A program made the position numbers and the translations under genes. A stretch of DNA of 64,000 bases. Source: Cunninghamia lanceolata. Taxonomy: Eukaryota; Streptophyta; Pinopsida; Cupressales; Cupressaceae. Under the pieces are notes generated by a model, which was not told the origin of the DNA, searched no databases, and was given only the letters and a program-made list of their open reading frames with translations. Shown here piece by piece: positions 36,052-47,483 of the stretch; positions within the stretch are counted from its first letter, which is position 1; every line of letters begins with the position of its first letter. Location: the NCBI GenBank assembly GCA_027924645.1, contig BSBN01001017.1:5978501-6042500 (forward strand). Direction: 5' to 3'.

Positions 36052-37982
36052 AACCCTGCTGACGTGGAGCACTGCTCCCTGCACTGCCCTCTCCTCTATC
36101 AGCCCTTGACTACTAGGGGCCTCTCACTAATGCTATAGATTGAGATCCACCTACTCTCTGTGATGCCACAGACTGACTCCTGTAGCTAGGCGCATGTTGG
36201 TCCACCGACACTGCCCTGTGATATAATCCTCTGTAGTACTAAGTTTGAGCCTGTGCTCTAGCAAGCTCACCCTGTACCTAGGCCAGCTGTGTTTGGGCCT
36301 GCTGCACCTGTACAACCAAAAAGCTTGAAGTACTATATGTACCCACTACTGCATCTCTCTCCGCTCTGATCACCCACACACTGGCCAAGGCTGAGTCCCA
36401 CTCTCTGGAGATCTCTGATATTCATCCTACGTCTGCCTTTCTCTGAGACTCTGCTGCTCTCAGGTGGGCCCTCAACTGCCTAACCTGACCCTGTAATGCA
36501 ACAATGGCCTACTACTGTAAGTCAAGCTATGGAGCCTGCCCTCCCTGTCCCTGTCCGTGCACCTGCTACTGTGCCACCTACTGTGGTGGCGACATCTGTC
36601 TCTACTGTGCCACCTGCTGTACTGGCACCTACACCTGCCCTGCAGCCTGTGGCTACACAACCTCTTGCTGACTTGAAGGTCTCTCCCTAGACCTCCTCCT
36701 CTATCTCACTCTATCTCCTCCTCCTCCATCTCCACCATCATCTCCTTGACCTCCTCTCCCCCCCTCTGTCTCCTCCTCCTCCTGCTGGCTCCACCCTTGT
36801 CATCTGAATTCTCCTCGTCTATACGAGGAGCCAACTCTCCAAGTCCTGAATATCTGGGAAATGGATGAGCAACGAACCACTCCTCATAGTTTGGTGTCAT
36901 ACCTGCATCTACTACTCCCTCCTCATCGGCCAAGCTGCGTAGGGGATCTGACGAAAGTCTACCAAGTCCTCCTCATACGATGCCACGGGACCCCACCTCA
37001 GTCTCTTTGCATGGGTCCTCGCAAATCATGCTTGCCCTTGTGGCCTGCCTTGCACTCTTCCAAATTGCCTCTATACTCTGCTAACAATTTGATGCTCTAG
37101 TATGTACCGCGTCCTGCCAATAAGCCACCAAGTCTGGAAACAATACGGCAACTCGTCCGCCTCATCCTCCCATACCTCGCAGTCTAGGTATGGGCGCTAG
37201 ATAACTAGATCCACATTATCTAGCGCATGTCTCCAATACTCGAGCTTTCCCAGCTTGTGCTGGGAAATCACGCCTGCATATCTGTAGCTGTAGGGCTCAC
37301 GTCTCTGCCTATGAAAAAGACATATCGACCGCGTGATAGCTATGTGCTTCCATAACCAAAATTGCAAAAGAGACACACTTGCTGACAAGCTGGTCCCTCT
37401 GTGATACACAACCTGGTGCATATCCCTATACAAGTGTGCTAGCATGTACACACCCCATGAGTATCGAGTCCCATCGGTAATCATGCTCTCCAACACCCTC
37501 CCCCAGCTAATCAGGAACACGTGTGACCTCCTATCGGGGCATACTACACCACCGATCAATCCCGCCACTATCCCTAGGAAGTAGTCATAGCAGTCATGAA
37601 TGTCCTGCCACGAAATCACCTGCTCAACCAGCTATGGGTCATCAAAAATGCGTCTGCACTCAGCCAATCTCACATCATGCCGTGGATCATACTCTACCAA
37701 CTCTCCCTGAATAGGGAGGTGCAGAATCCTGTACACGTCCTCTAGAGTGATCATCATCTCCCTGGTTGGTAGATGGAATGTCCCATCCTCACTGTGGAAT
37801 CGCTCCACCACTGCAGTCAACAACCTGTAGTTCATGCAAACCTCAGGCATGAAACAAATGTAATGCAAACCCATAGACCAAGAGCCTCATTGTCCATCTC
37901 TGTCAACATATACCGCTACAACAATGGTAAAGGGAACTGCTCTCGTGACATCAGGGTATCCCAGATATCCTCCTGCAACCAG
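36052..37982 (-). pseudogene. Antisense plant mobile domain (PMD) gene in the Tat element
   Basis: On the strand opposite to the retroelement, one frame from 37,874 to 37,197 has a single TAG (about 37,632). It encodes TFHLPTREMMITLEDVYRIL followed by HLPIQG, the PMD signature, then WGRVLE, YMLAHLYRDMHQVV and LLQFWLWKHI. The frame continues with a few stops past 37,197 to about 36,950, and 36,700-36,900 codes an Arg/Glu-rich tail. Sequence above 37,875 (MDNEALGL) belongs to the N-terminus after a one-base frameshift. PMD proteins relate to Arabidopsis MAIN/MAIL1 and occur in plant transposons. No transposon enzyme is fused to it. Confidence 0.75.
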
Positions 37983-38184
37983 GCAAAGCATAGCATCAAA
38001 GAAATCCATATCCAAGAAAACCTACTCAAAGCAATCAAACTATCCTATGATTGACTTAACATATCAAATTAATCAAAACAAGATATCATCTCTTGACTAG
38101 ATTCTCGGCAATCTTGGAGATCACTTATCAATTGATGCATCGATCAAGGTGCCAATTGGGTTAATTTTGTTAAGTCAACTGACT

Positions 38185-38460
38185 ATCCTAGTGCAAATGC
38201 GTCGAACCAGGTGGCAAATGCGCCAATCCATATCACATGCACCGCTTCACCGTGAATGTGCCAGTACTTGACGTATATGCGCTGTTCTGGCACATGCACC
38301 GCTTTTTGTGTCACATGCGCAATTCCACAATGGATGCGCCAATTCCTAGCCTATATGCGCAAATATATCATATGCGCTGTAAGATCACTCAAATGTGCGG
38401 TTTCGCGGCATATGCACCATTTCAAGACGCATATGTGCCGAACTGTAGTTCGGTGCATCT
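38185..38460 (-). repeat. Inverted GCGCAT motif array upstream of antisense PMD
   Basis: About 14 units with core ATGCGC / ATGCACC, i.e. GCGCAT / GGTGCAT on the minus strand. That is the same core as the 5' leader array in opposite orientation. It lies between the antisense TATA box and the PMD frame. Confidence 0.7.
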
Positions 38461-38708
38461 ATCCTGGCTATTTTTCCTAAGCATTTATTGGCCTAATAAA
38501 TGACTTTTAGCGAGTTTTGTTGAACTACATACCGGTGGTCCTGCCTCGGGTGGCTGATCGAACCGTCGAACTTGCTCAAAACCGTGCTCCTTGAGCGAAA
38601 TATTCATATCTCTGTCGACTGCTCTAGCTCCTCTACTCTCCTAAGCTCTCCAAGACCAATCAACTAAGGACAAGTGTGCAAATGAATAGAACTTGTGGAC
38701 CCAGCTCC

Positions 38709-38716
38709 TATATATA
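38709..38716 (-). promoter_or_regulatory. TATA box of the antisense PMD unit
   Basis: Plus strand CCTATATATAGC, so GCTATATATAGG on the minus strand. It is the only strong TATA box just upstream of the inverted array. A start near 38,680 would give a leader of about 700 bases to the PMD frame. Confidence 0.5.
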
Positions 38717-38975
38717 GCAAGGAAATCCTAGTTGACTGTGTGACAACTGTAACTACTTCCCATATCTGTTCCTCCAAACCACATCCTATTTTCTCCATCC
38801 TAACCCACTTTCCACCTGCTTCTTCATGAGATTGTCCATCTCACACTTTCTGCCGTCTTCTCGTCCAATCTCCTGAGGGGGCATCCTGTTGTTAAACTTG
38901 TACCAGGGGCAAACTGGGGCATGTATCATTGTCAAAAATTCTTATTCTTTGAAACAATGTGATAAAACACATTGC

Positions 38976-38992
38976 ATCAAAGAGGAGCAAAA
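38976..38992 (+). other. Tat polypurine tract
   Basis: ATCAAAGAGGAGCAAAA abuts the 3' LTR. It is purine-rich but not long. Confidence 0.55.
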
Positions 38993-40017
38993 TGTATACA
39001 CCTAAAAATGACACGACTCTACCTAAATAAATATTTTAAATATTTATTTCATCTTCATATTCCTCTATCAATAAATAAATAAATCAATTTATTTATTTGA
39101 TTCATTCTCTCCCATTAATTGAATAAATTACATTTATTTAATTAATTTCATCTATATCAACATTATTCTTTGAAATAATTAAATAATTTTAATTATTTAA
39201 TTAAATCATTCATTCTTCCAAATTTAAATAAATTACAAATTTATTTAAATTAAATCTTAATCCCCAAAAATAAAATATAATTAAATATTTTATTTATTCT
39301 TCCAAATCATGTGCAAGTAATTAAATAAATTTATTTATTTAATTACGCTTTCTTATCTTCTAAAAAATCTTCAAAATCTTCTAAAAAAAATTCTTCTTAG
39401 CATGCAAAAGCAAAAGTTGAGTTAACTGATTTGAAGCTATCAACAAAACTCTTAAATTAGAAAAATATATTCTAAATTAGAAATAAAAACTCATCCTCAT
39501 TAAGAAAGCAGTTAACTCAACAAAGCATCTTTTTGAATGACACGTCCTTCTTCTATTCGCGCACGTTCTCTCAAACATCCTATACCATTGATCTTCTTAT
39601 TTCTTCTATACCATTGATCTTCTCTCACACAATCCTATAAATACCCCTCTATCCTTCCATTTCAAATCATCAAGCTTTCAAGTAAACTTATGCTGCAGAA
39701 TACATAGCGCGCCATTGGCACCCCTACTATCCCATCTTTCATTATCCATTTCATGTTGTGTTGAAGCTCACCTTCTACACTACAAGTATCCAAGCCATTT
39801 CTCTTTTGCCATCTTGAGGAATTAAAGCAAGGAAGCAAGCTTCCTGAGGGCTGCATTCATCACTAAAGATCAACGGGAATAGGCAAACAATGGAAATCGT
39901 GAGGTAAGAAAGGTTGTAAGTATCACTCTTATTCTAAAAGCTTTTGTTATTTGCACATTCCATTGATGTTTTTTGGTTTTTGTAATTCATTTTATTCATC
40001 CCATTTTACCCATTACA
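38993..40017 (+). repeat. Tat element 3' LTR
   Basis: Starts TGTATACACC and ends CCCATTACA. It carries the same AT palindromes and TATA box as the 5' LTR and is followed by the TSD CAAAG. Confidence 0.95.
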
Positions 40018-40022
40018 CAAAG

Positions 40023-41379
40023 GTTTTGATTGTGAGGGGGAATTGGCCTCTTGCCAACCCAGGCCTCATCCTTCATCTTTGACAAGGGAAAAATACAAAG
40101 GTTTATTACAAACCAGAAGTTAAAAGCCCAAATTTAAAATTCCCCCTATCTAAAAATTACCTATTTTGTTAACACTTGGAAAAGCATAATGTTAAATGCT
40201 TTTAAAAAAACAAAAGTAGGGCAAAATGTGAGAAGAGGAGCCCAAATTTTAGGGTTGTACGATAAATTGGGGTGGCCAAGAATGTCGTATAGGGGTGGAT
40301 TGGGTATCAACAGGCCTGCTAGGCTGATATACAGGCTTAGTGGAGCACCTTTGTGGAGGTTCAGGGTCAATTTTTGCATCAAGGCGCCCAAACAATGGAA
40401 CAATTCCCACAGAAATTGTTATGCCTTCAATAGAGAGCCAAACAACAATTGGCTTGGTGTTGAATTTGTTGGAGATAGGCAACCTTGGATGAAAAAAGGC
40501 ATCGATCTACAATTTTGGGGAAGTCGACCCTTTGAGGTCCTTGCAAACACAAACACCTGCAACTTCAAACTTAAACACCTGCAACATATATGAAGGTTGC
40601 TTTTGGTGGAGACTATTGTGAAGATTGTAAAAAAGTGATTTGAATGTGATGTGAAGACTTTGATCTCCCTGTTGAGATAATAACCAAGCACAAGAAATGG
40701 TGACTAGGGAGAGTGCAGGTGCATTTGAAAAGGAATGACCTTGATGTCCAAAGGTAGGTCATTAATTTTTCTAGGGTCAACAGGGGCACAACATGGCCCA
40801 GACTTCTTGCTGGGGTGGGGGTCTTTGCTTGGCTGAACAGTATTCAACACAAAGAACTACCGCTTTCCTTGCTTTCATTTAGGTTACACCAGCATATAAG
40901 GGCCACAAACCTTGATGAGGTTGTGAGCCACCACTGAAATGACCTACCTCCACAAAAGTTGATGAGCCTACAGATGGAAGCCCCAACTTTTAGAGAAAAA
41001 AGGCAATGAGTGTGTAGAAAAAAAATGGTGCACAACAAATTTGCCCTTCAATTAAACCAGCTAACCCTTCAAATGCATACATAAACAAAAGAATCAACCC
41101 TAAATCTTGGCAAAGGCCAAATGGGCCACTTGATCTGCCAAAAATGTCAAATTTGACCCAAAAACCACAATTTTACAAAGGGCAAATTTGCCCAAAATGC
41201 AAAAAGCTCCTTCAAATTTTGATTTTTCTAAAAAAAATTGCTTTTTTTGCAAAAAATTGGGTTAGGGGCAAAAAAAATCAAATTTTTTACAATGAAGCAT
41301 GATCCATTCCACTCGATAACTTAGCAAATTTTGCCTCACCTCTGGATTCCCTCACATCGAAGAGCTTGTCTGCAGCATG
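40023..41379 (-). other. 5' half of the small minus-strand element
   Basis: On the minus strand, directly after the primer site, an open stretch reads HAADKLFDVRESRGEAKF and further (about 41,375-41,290), then a stop. There is no start codon in good context and no recognisable domain. Plus-strand ORF 40,189-40,593 is 134 codons long but has no family features and lies on the wrong strand. Confidence 0.4.
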
Positions 41380-41391
41380 GCTCTGATACCA
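41380..41391 (-). other. Primer-binding site of the small element
   Basis: GCTCTGATACCA, so TGGTATCAGAGC on the element strand, directly next to the LTR. It is a full 12-base match to the usual plant initiator tRNA-Met primer site. Confidence 0.95.
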
Positions 41392-41886
41392 TGTTGGAAT
41401 TGCCAAGGATATTCTACAACACTTGAATCACTATCACAATATGGAAATCGACAAATAGAGATAAGAAATTGATGATATTGATGAACCTAATTGAGCATAA
41501 CTTATATTGATCTCACTTACTAATTTACATGAGAATGCCTCATTATATAGGCATGGAAGAGGCAATCCACCTTGCCTGTGGATTAAGAAGTGCCCCGTGA
41601 TGTGGCACATGCATGAAAACAAGTGTCCTTTAAGGTGTCAACCTTTGGATCACTTGGAATGTGCAAACCAACAACCTTGTGTGACAAGTGTTGGATGACT
41701 ACAAAGTATCTTTTGAGGTGAGATGGAAAGTCTTCCAACCTCAAAAGGTATGCACGTGAGGTTTACCAAACAACTAGGTAACCTCTAACCTCTAAAAGGT
41801 TGCACATTCAGTTAGACAAGATGTCTAACCTCATCAACCTAAGTACACTTAAGCTATAGTGAATAGATAAATTATTCACTCTCACA
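41392..41886 (-). repeat. 5' LTR of the small element (right copy)
   Basis: 495 bp; pairs with 21,971-22,474. It lacks a few bases present in the left copy, such as part of GATGTTGTCTAACC. Confidence 0.92.
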
Positions 41887-42404
41887 AGTTAGATATTATG
41901 ACGCTTTCAAAATAAACCAATGTGATAGAAACAAAAAGATGTATTGTTGATGCATGGGGTATACCTGCATCATCTTGTTTCACCTTGAAGACTTGTAAGA
42001 ATGAATTGCACACAAAATGAGGACATGACAAGCACTACAAAAGATTAAAATAAATCAAATGCCTAAATGCAAGCTAAACTAAGAGAAGGAGAAAGATGTA
42101 AAGAGTGATCAAACAGTGAGGGAATCATGTGAGTGAATAGGAGACAAAAAGAGCTTGACAAGGAGATCATTGCTATGGCTGCCCATCTTCCCCTATCAGT
42201 CACTAGGTACGAGAAATGAGAAAACCTCCTTTTGAAACCCTAGGTTTTCTTTTTGTTAATTTCTTGCAAAAAATCCATTATTTTTTGAGTTTCTTTGTTG
42301 TAATGGCATAGATTTTTTATTCTTGTCCCTTAATGAGTTTTCGTGTATCAAATTTTGTCATTTCTAGTGTTTTTTGAATAACCTTTACCACGTTTGGGCA
42401 TGGG
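41887..42404 (+). other. Leader sequence before the plus-strand PMD gene
   Basis: No ORF. Continues the ancestral locus found at 13.9-14.4 kb and 21.7-21.97 kb. Confidence 0.45.
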
Positions 42405-42492
42405 GTAGGGTCACCCCTTTCACCAGGGCAAGTTACACTTAGAGATTCACTCTAAAATTCTAGGTCACCCTTGGTAAAAGGGGCAACCCACC
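42405..42492 (+). repeat. GGGTCACC motif array (second part)
   Basis: AGGGTCACCCCTTTCACCAGGG, AAGTTACAC, TAGGTCACCC and GGGGCAACCC. This closely copies 14,098-14,165 in the same orientation, 200 bases before the PMD frame. Confidence 0.65.
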
Positions 42493-43797
42493 AGAAGTTT
42501 GCCAAATGAAAATTTTAGATGCTTTGATGGTTCTTTCAATTATCTTTTTCTACTTTTCAATACTAACTTCCTCATTTATTGCAATTTTTAGTTGATAGAT
42601 GGTTTTTTTGTGAGACATTTTGAAAGTTTTATACTTCTTTTGGTGATTTTCTAGATTGGTCAACTATCTAACATGTTTTTTCTTTATTTTTGATAGGAGA
42701 TGCGTATTAGATTGAATGCGACCTATGAGAAATTTTGGTTCATAGAGTCCCTTGAGTCCTTCTCTAGTGGAGATCATATTATCTTGAAGAAGACATGTCT
42801 GGATAAGAGTACTCACATTCCCATCATACATTCCCCTTCTAACATATGCTATGACATTTTGACATACTGGGATGTTGATCGGAATACTTTTCAATTTCCT
42901 TAGGTATCTAGAGAGTGGACTAATACTCTCTATGATGTTTATTGTATCTTAGGAGTTCCTATCAGAGGTGATCGACTTGATCTTCGTGAGAGTGAATTGG
43001 AGAGGGAAATATTGTCCTAGGCTACTTATATGGGGGTTAACTATCTTTCAGATCATCTTGGTGTTCAATCAACCTCAATTCCTAGCCTCATGATTCCTCC
43101 TCTATGGAAGGTCTTCATTGATTGGCTGTATCTTGTTTGTCAGGAGATAATGGGTCTGCTATTCTTAGGTGGTGCTAGGCACAAATCATCTAGAGGCTTG
43201 AGTGTGGTTCTATTTTGCATTGGGGGTTGATATTCTCACTATGGTGTATCATCACCTATACTGTATCTCATGATGAGGTGCCCTTGGCTTCAATAATTCT
43301 TCTCTCATTATGTCTTGGATTTTAGAGAACATTATTTTATTTCAGAGGGGTGTGCCTCTTTCTAGTCCCAGATTATTAAGAGTCATGCAATGGAGTTGCC
43401 TTGGTCCTTACAATGCTACCACTCGTGTCGTGTCTACACTTATAGATGTTGATTTCATTTTTGACCCCTATGTTGATATGGAGGGGTTGTGGCTAGGCGA
43501 CAAGGTTGTGATTACTATCGAGGGATGAGGCATTTGACTAATAGGAATGGCTTGGTTGAGGATCATCATGCCACTAATGTTCTTTAGTAGTTCAAAGAGG
43601 ATTTTATCAAGGATTTCTCCCAATTCCCACTTGTTATAGATCTATACAGGAGATGGTGGATGCTCAACATAGGTCACTTTTGTGGGTTTCTCTAGTTCTC
43701 AGGGTGCCCATTACTAGGCTTGTATGTGAGGTTGGTCAGAGGCAAGTGCATACATCTCAATATTGTAGACTTTTCACTATCGAGGAGGAGATCAATG

Positions 43798-43802
43798 ATT
43801 CT
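43798..43802. repeat. TSD ATTCT of the gag-only element (left)
   Basis: ATTCT precedes TGTTGACC. The same five bases follow the right LTR at 49,204-49,208. Confidence 0.85.
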
Positions 43803-45618
43803 TGTTGACCTATTTTACTTCCCATCCAAATAGTCCAAACCCTTAAACCCTAAATGTTTTCCTTTAAGCCCTAGGTTTTACAGTTATCTTCCTTCATGTT
43901 ATGATCCATCGTTGACTGTCTAGCCTAGGTTGCTAGTCACTTAAGTTATAACCTTGATCCCTATACGTCATGAGGTGACTGGCCCGGAGTCCTAAGGTTT
44001 AACTTTTATCACCTGTCAACATCATTTCTTAATCCTTAAGTCCTTCTAGGTCTGAGGGTGCCATATGGCAGTATCTCGCGAGCCTGTAGATTACCTAAGT
44101 TGACGTCACATTCCTTCCGTGTGGGTACGAAATGAAGATAAATGTAAAGTGCATCGCGACCTATGGCCACATGATTATTAATTTAGGTTGAACAGTGGAG
44201 ATTGCACCAGGGTCAAAGGACAAAATGAAGGGGTGGGGTCGCATCATTGAAGATTGGACGGTAGTGTGGTGTCATAGGTGAATCTTGTCCGTGAGAAAGA
44301 TTTTGTATGTGACTGCGAGATGTTGACACGTGGCATGTTAGCACCTTCTCTTTAGGATCTTTTGAGGTGGGCCCCTATACGTTGACAGCTTCTAAAAGGA
44401 ATGACTCATCTGTATGCTCTGTCACTGTGGCAATTTCGTAGGGGTTTCTTCTTCAATGAACCTTGTCTTAACTACCTATAAGGCCATGAAATTACCATGT
44501 ATGCCAAGTTAGCAAGCCTCAACATAGAATTAAAAGGAAAGTGTTATGTAGCAGTACGCAGAACCATTGATCTTATAACCGTTTGTTCATCCAACGGCTC
44601 TGATTCAAACTTAGGGTTTTAATCATTCCAGTGGTGCCAAAGGCATTCATTCGAGTTGGTGAACTTTGTAGGCAAGTTTCAAAGGGGATGGTGTGATTCT
44701 TCAATGCAAGGGATCTTCTGTAGCTTAGTGGTAGATTATTCAATAGTTGGCAATGACTTTTGGGCTCTCTTCTTCAATGCTCTGTCTTTTCTTGTGTGTG
44801 GGCAACTGTTTCTAGGGTTGTAGGTCTACCAAAGGCATGGGTTCTGTCCCCATCGCCGTTTGTTTCTGACTCTACATTGATGACATCATTGGTGATCTTA
44901 GGTTCCGTGGACCTACCTCAACTTCTCTGCATAGGGATTTGGTATAAAACATTGTAATCTTTAGTAGAAGTAGGAGTTAGTAATTTTTGGGCTGTTATGC
45001 TACCAAATTCTTTGTAGTCAGACCTCTTAGTACAATTGTAGGATTATCAGAATTTGACTCACTGTGCCTGTAGCTTGGCCTTTGTTGTCTTCCAGTTAAT
45101 CCACCCATGAATGTAATTGGCTATACTGTGTCTTTTCCTGCTATAAGTTATTTTGCATTGTAATAGTTTCTGGCCTTCATGATCAATATATTCACAATAT
45201 TTTGCCTCTCTTATGCTCTGATTTTTGTGTTTTACTTGAAGTAGTGATCTATTCTATGAGTAAAATGGCTCCTCTATAGGTTAAGTTTTCATCCCAAAGC
45301 CTCAATCAGTTCTATAAGTCTGTGTGAACCTTCCCTTGTGATTGAGATCATTGTCATGTCTCTTCCAGGCTTGCTACTACTCATTAAATCTAGTGCATCA
45401 CCTCTATTTCCATTCAATTTCTTTCTAACCCTTTCCCCCTGCAAACATTAGCACTAGGTTTAGATAGTTTTCTCTAAGCATTAGGCTTAGAATGAGGAAC
45501 CAACCTTCTCTGGAGGTCTGATCTCAACTTGCAAGGTCCCACACCTTGAGATCATTCCCATTGTGTCATTAGAATGCTTGGACTCTCTCCAAGCTGGGTG
45601 CAATTCTATGTGATAATA
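43803..45618 (+). repeat. 5' LTR of the gag-only element
   Basis: From 43,897 it aligns with the right LTR throughout. Its first 94 bases (TGTTGACCTATTTTAC onward) have no partner in the right copy, but the TSD proves that they belong to the element. Ends GTGATAATA, against GTGATAACA on the right. It carries an 80-90 base block with CGCGAGCC...CACATTCC and a long 3' part. Confidence 0.85.
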
Positions 45619-45641
45619 GTTTCTAGCATGCCCGGTGGGAC

Positions 45642-46003
45642 TCTCTGCTCTGAGTGAGAGTTGGACTAAGGATTCGGTGCCATTCCTGGTTTATTTACTA
45701 TTGTGAAAGCATTTAATAGGCACCTAGCGACTCTACTGATCCAGTTTCTACACAACGATTCAACATTTCATGCCTGGAGTGTAGACAAGGTAATCTTCTA
45801 GAGGTAACTTCCAATTCATAGAACTCTCTTTTGTTGATAGAAGAAGAAGAATTAGACTGTCTAGATCCCCAGTGAGAGCAAGCAGAAGTAACAATTCATA
45901 CCATTCAAGAGCTCAATCTACTCCTCCAGTCAATTTTTAGGTTAGATTTTAGTATTTAAGAAGAACCCTACGCATACCTATAATCAACCTGAATATCCCT
46001 AAC
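45642..46003 (+). other. Leader of the gag-only element
   Basis: Untranslated sequence after the primer site. No motif array of the kind seen in the Tat leaders was noticed. Confidence 0.5.
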
Positions 46004-47337
46004 ATGGCTAGAAACCTTCCATTTGTTGCATTTCATGGAAATAGTCCTCTAGGCCTAGCATAGTATGTTGACATCCCTACTTCAGCCTTAAAGGCTATCC
46101 CATTCTTTACTGGCGAAGACTCTACTGCTCTTGCTGAGCACATTCAAGATGTTCTAGTGTCTGCTCTTTCCACAATGTCACTATTGATAATGTGGCTATG
46201 ATATTGCTAGCTTCTTCATTCAAGGGAAAGGCCTTATAGTGGTATAGGGGTCTTCAAGCCAACTCTATACACAACTGGGATGATTTGGGCACTAAATTGT
46301 GCCAACACTTTGAAGACAAGAGTGATCATTTGTCACTTATGGAACAATTAGCTACAATCAAGAGAGCTCCAAATGAATATATGGTGGATTTCAACTATAG
46401 ATTTCAGAAGACATGGGACATAATTCCCTTGTTAGTGAAGCCCTCTCCAAACACAACATTTATCTACTACATAAAGTCTTTGAATCCAGATATTGCCGTC
46501 ATGATTCAGTCCTGGGTGGGACTGTATTACCTGATGCCTATGATACAACCATAAGGGCAGAAAATTGCCTGATTTAGGTAGGAAAAATTGCTCCAAGGCC
46601 ACCCATGCCTATATTTCTAGAGGCTCCTGCTATTTAGCCTATTGTGGCTCCAGTTCCTATAGCAACCACCTCCACGGCTCCTTTATTTGTGCCCCCAAAT
46701 GAACTACATGAGGTAAAAACCTATTACAAAGTTTTGTTAATGAGTTAGTGGCACTAAGGAGATAGAATTCACAATCAAGCAGGCCTTATCAACCCTCCAA
46801 CTAGACATATCAACCCTTCAATCAGGGTTATCAACAAAACAGGCCACCATACCAAGGTAATATGCAAAGGCAAGGGCAACCTAGTTATATCAGACCATTA
46901 AATGCTGTTAATCTAATGCAGCAAGCACTTAAGAGCCTCTTGTTCCAATCCAGAACAATCTAGCCCAAGATAGTGACTGGTGTTATCCTTGCAATTGGCC
47001 ACATGACCAAAAAATGTGTCAAAATGGATAGTTCAGTCATGCTCTGACAGTGCAAGAGCAACCAACAATTTCAGAGCAACAAGTTAGCACTGATCAAGGA
47101 ATGGTTGGAGGTCAAGAACAAATGCAACATAATGCTACCTTGATGAATTGGACCCCTGATGAATATTGTGGCGTCAATAAAGGTGCTGGACCTATAGCAT
47201 TTAATACAAGGGAGAAGAGGAGAGCTACTCAAGATACTTCAGTATCTGTAGATGGTCATACACCTATACCCAAAGTGTCTCCAACAATTATAGCTAAAGA
47301 GAAAATCCCTGAGGTTCCTTCAAGGAAAACATATTAG
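46004..47337 (+). pseudogene. Gag of the gag-only element (broken)
   Basis: Starts MARNLPFVAFHGNSPLGLA, then a stop. PFFTGEDSTALAEHIQDVL begins the capsid domain. A frameshift near 46,165 leads into a frame with NVTIDNVAMILLASSFKGKA, a TAG, then WYRGLQANSIHNWDDLGTKL and LATIKRAPNEYMVDFNYRFQ, a standard retrotransposon gag (PF03732-like) domain. A CX2CX3HX4C knuckle (CYPCNWPHDQKMC) is at about 46,985-47,025. The last frame, 47,050-47,337, is a Gln/Thr-rich tail. No enzyme domain follows. Confidence 0.85.
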
Positions 47338-47483
47338 ACAATTGAAAAGGCAGATATAGTTTCAACAACACAGCCCCAATCCAGTTAGCAGCCAAAAAGT
47401 GATCCAACTATCACTAAAATGTCACAAAAGGGCAGTCAAATATCCTTTAGTATAGTGGATCAGATGAAGAAGACAAATCTAAG

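Larger units (their letters stand above)
23864..40017 (+). mobile_element. Full-length Tat-lineage Ty3/Gypsy retrotransposon (16.15 kb)
   Basis: LTRs of 1,030 and 1,025 bp, perfect 5-base TSD, primer site, then gag, protease, RT, two RNase H domains and integrase, followed by about 4.9 kb before the 3' LTR. RT before integrase makes it Ty3/Gypsy. The second, active-type RNase H after a first RNase H that lacks its catalytic residue is the mark of the Tat lineage. The long 3' part holds an antisense PMD gene. Many stops and two clear frameshifts make it inactive. It lies inside the small minus-strand element. Confidence 0.95.
21971..41886 (-). mobile_element. Small non-autonomous LTR element, split by the Tat element
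   Basis: The LTRs (21,971-22,474 and 41,392-41,886) start TGTTGGAATT and end CTAACA or CTCACA. The primer site abuts the right LTR, so the element reads on the minus strand. Flanks are AGTTC and AGTTA, a TSD matching at 4 of 5 bases. Without the 16.16 kb insertion it is about 3.76 kb, with 2.76 kb inside. I find no protease, RT or integrase, so it needed help in trans. A TG-CA structure with a tRNA-Met primer site fits Copia-type LARD elements, but the class is unproven. Confidence 0.85.

Noticed and set aside
40189..40593. Plus-strand ORF of 134 codons inside the small element
   Set aside because: Opposite to the element's sense strand, no known motif, and the other strand is open over much of it too.
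44715..44865. tRNA-like A box (TAGCTTAGTGG) and B-box-like GGTTCTGTCCCC in the LTR at 44.7 kb, repeated at 48.3 kb
   Set aside because: Spacing is over 100 bases, no acceptor or anticodon stem can be drawn, and both lie at equivalent places in an LTR pair.
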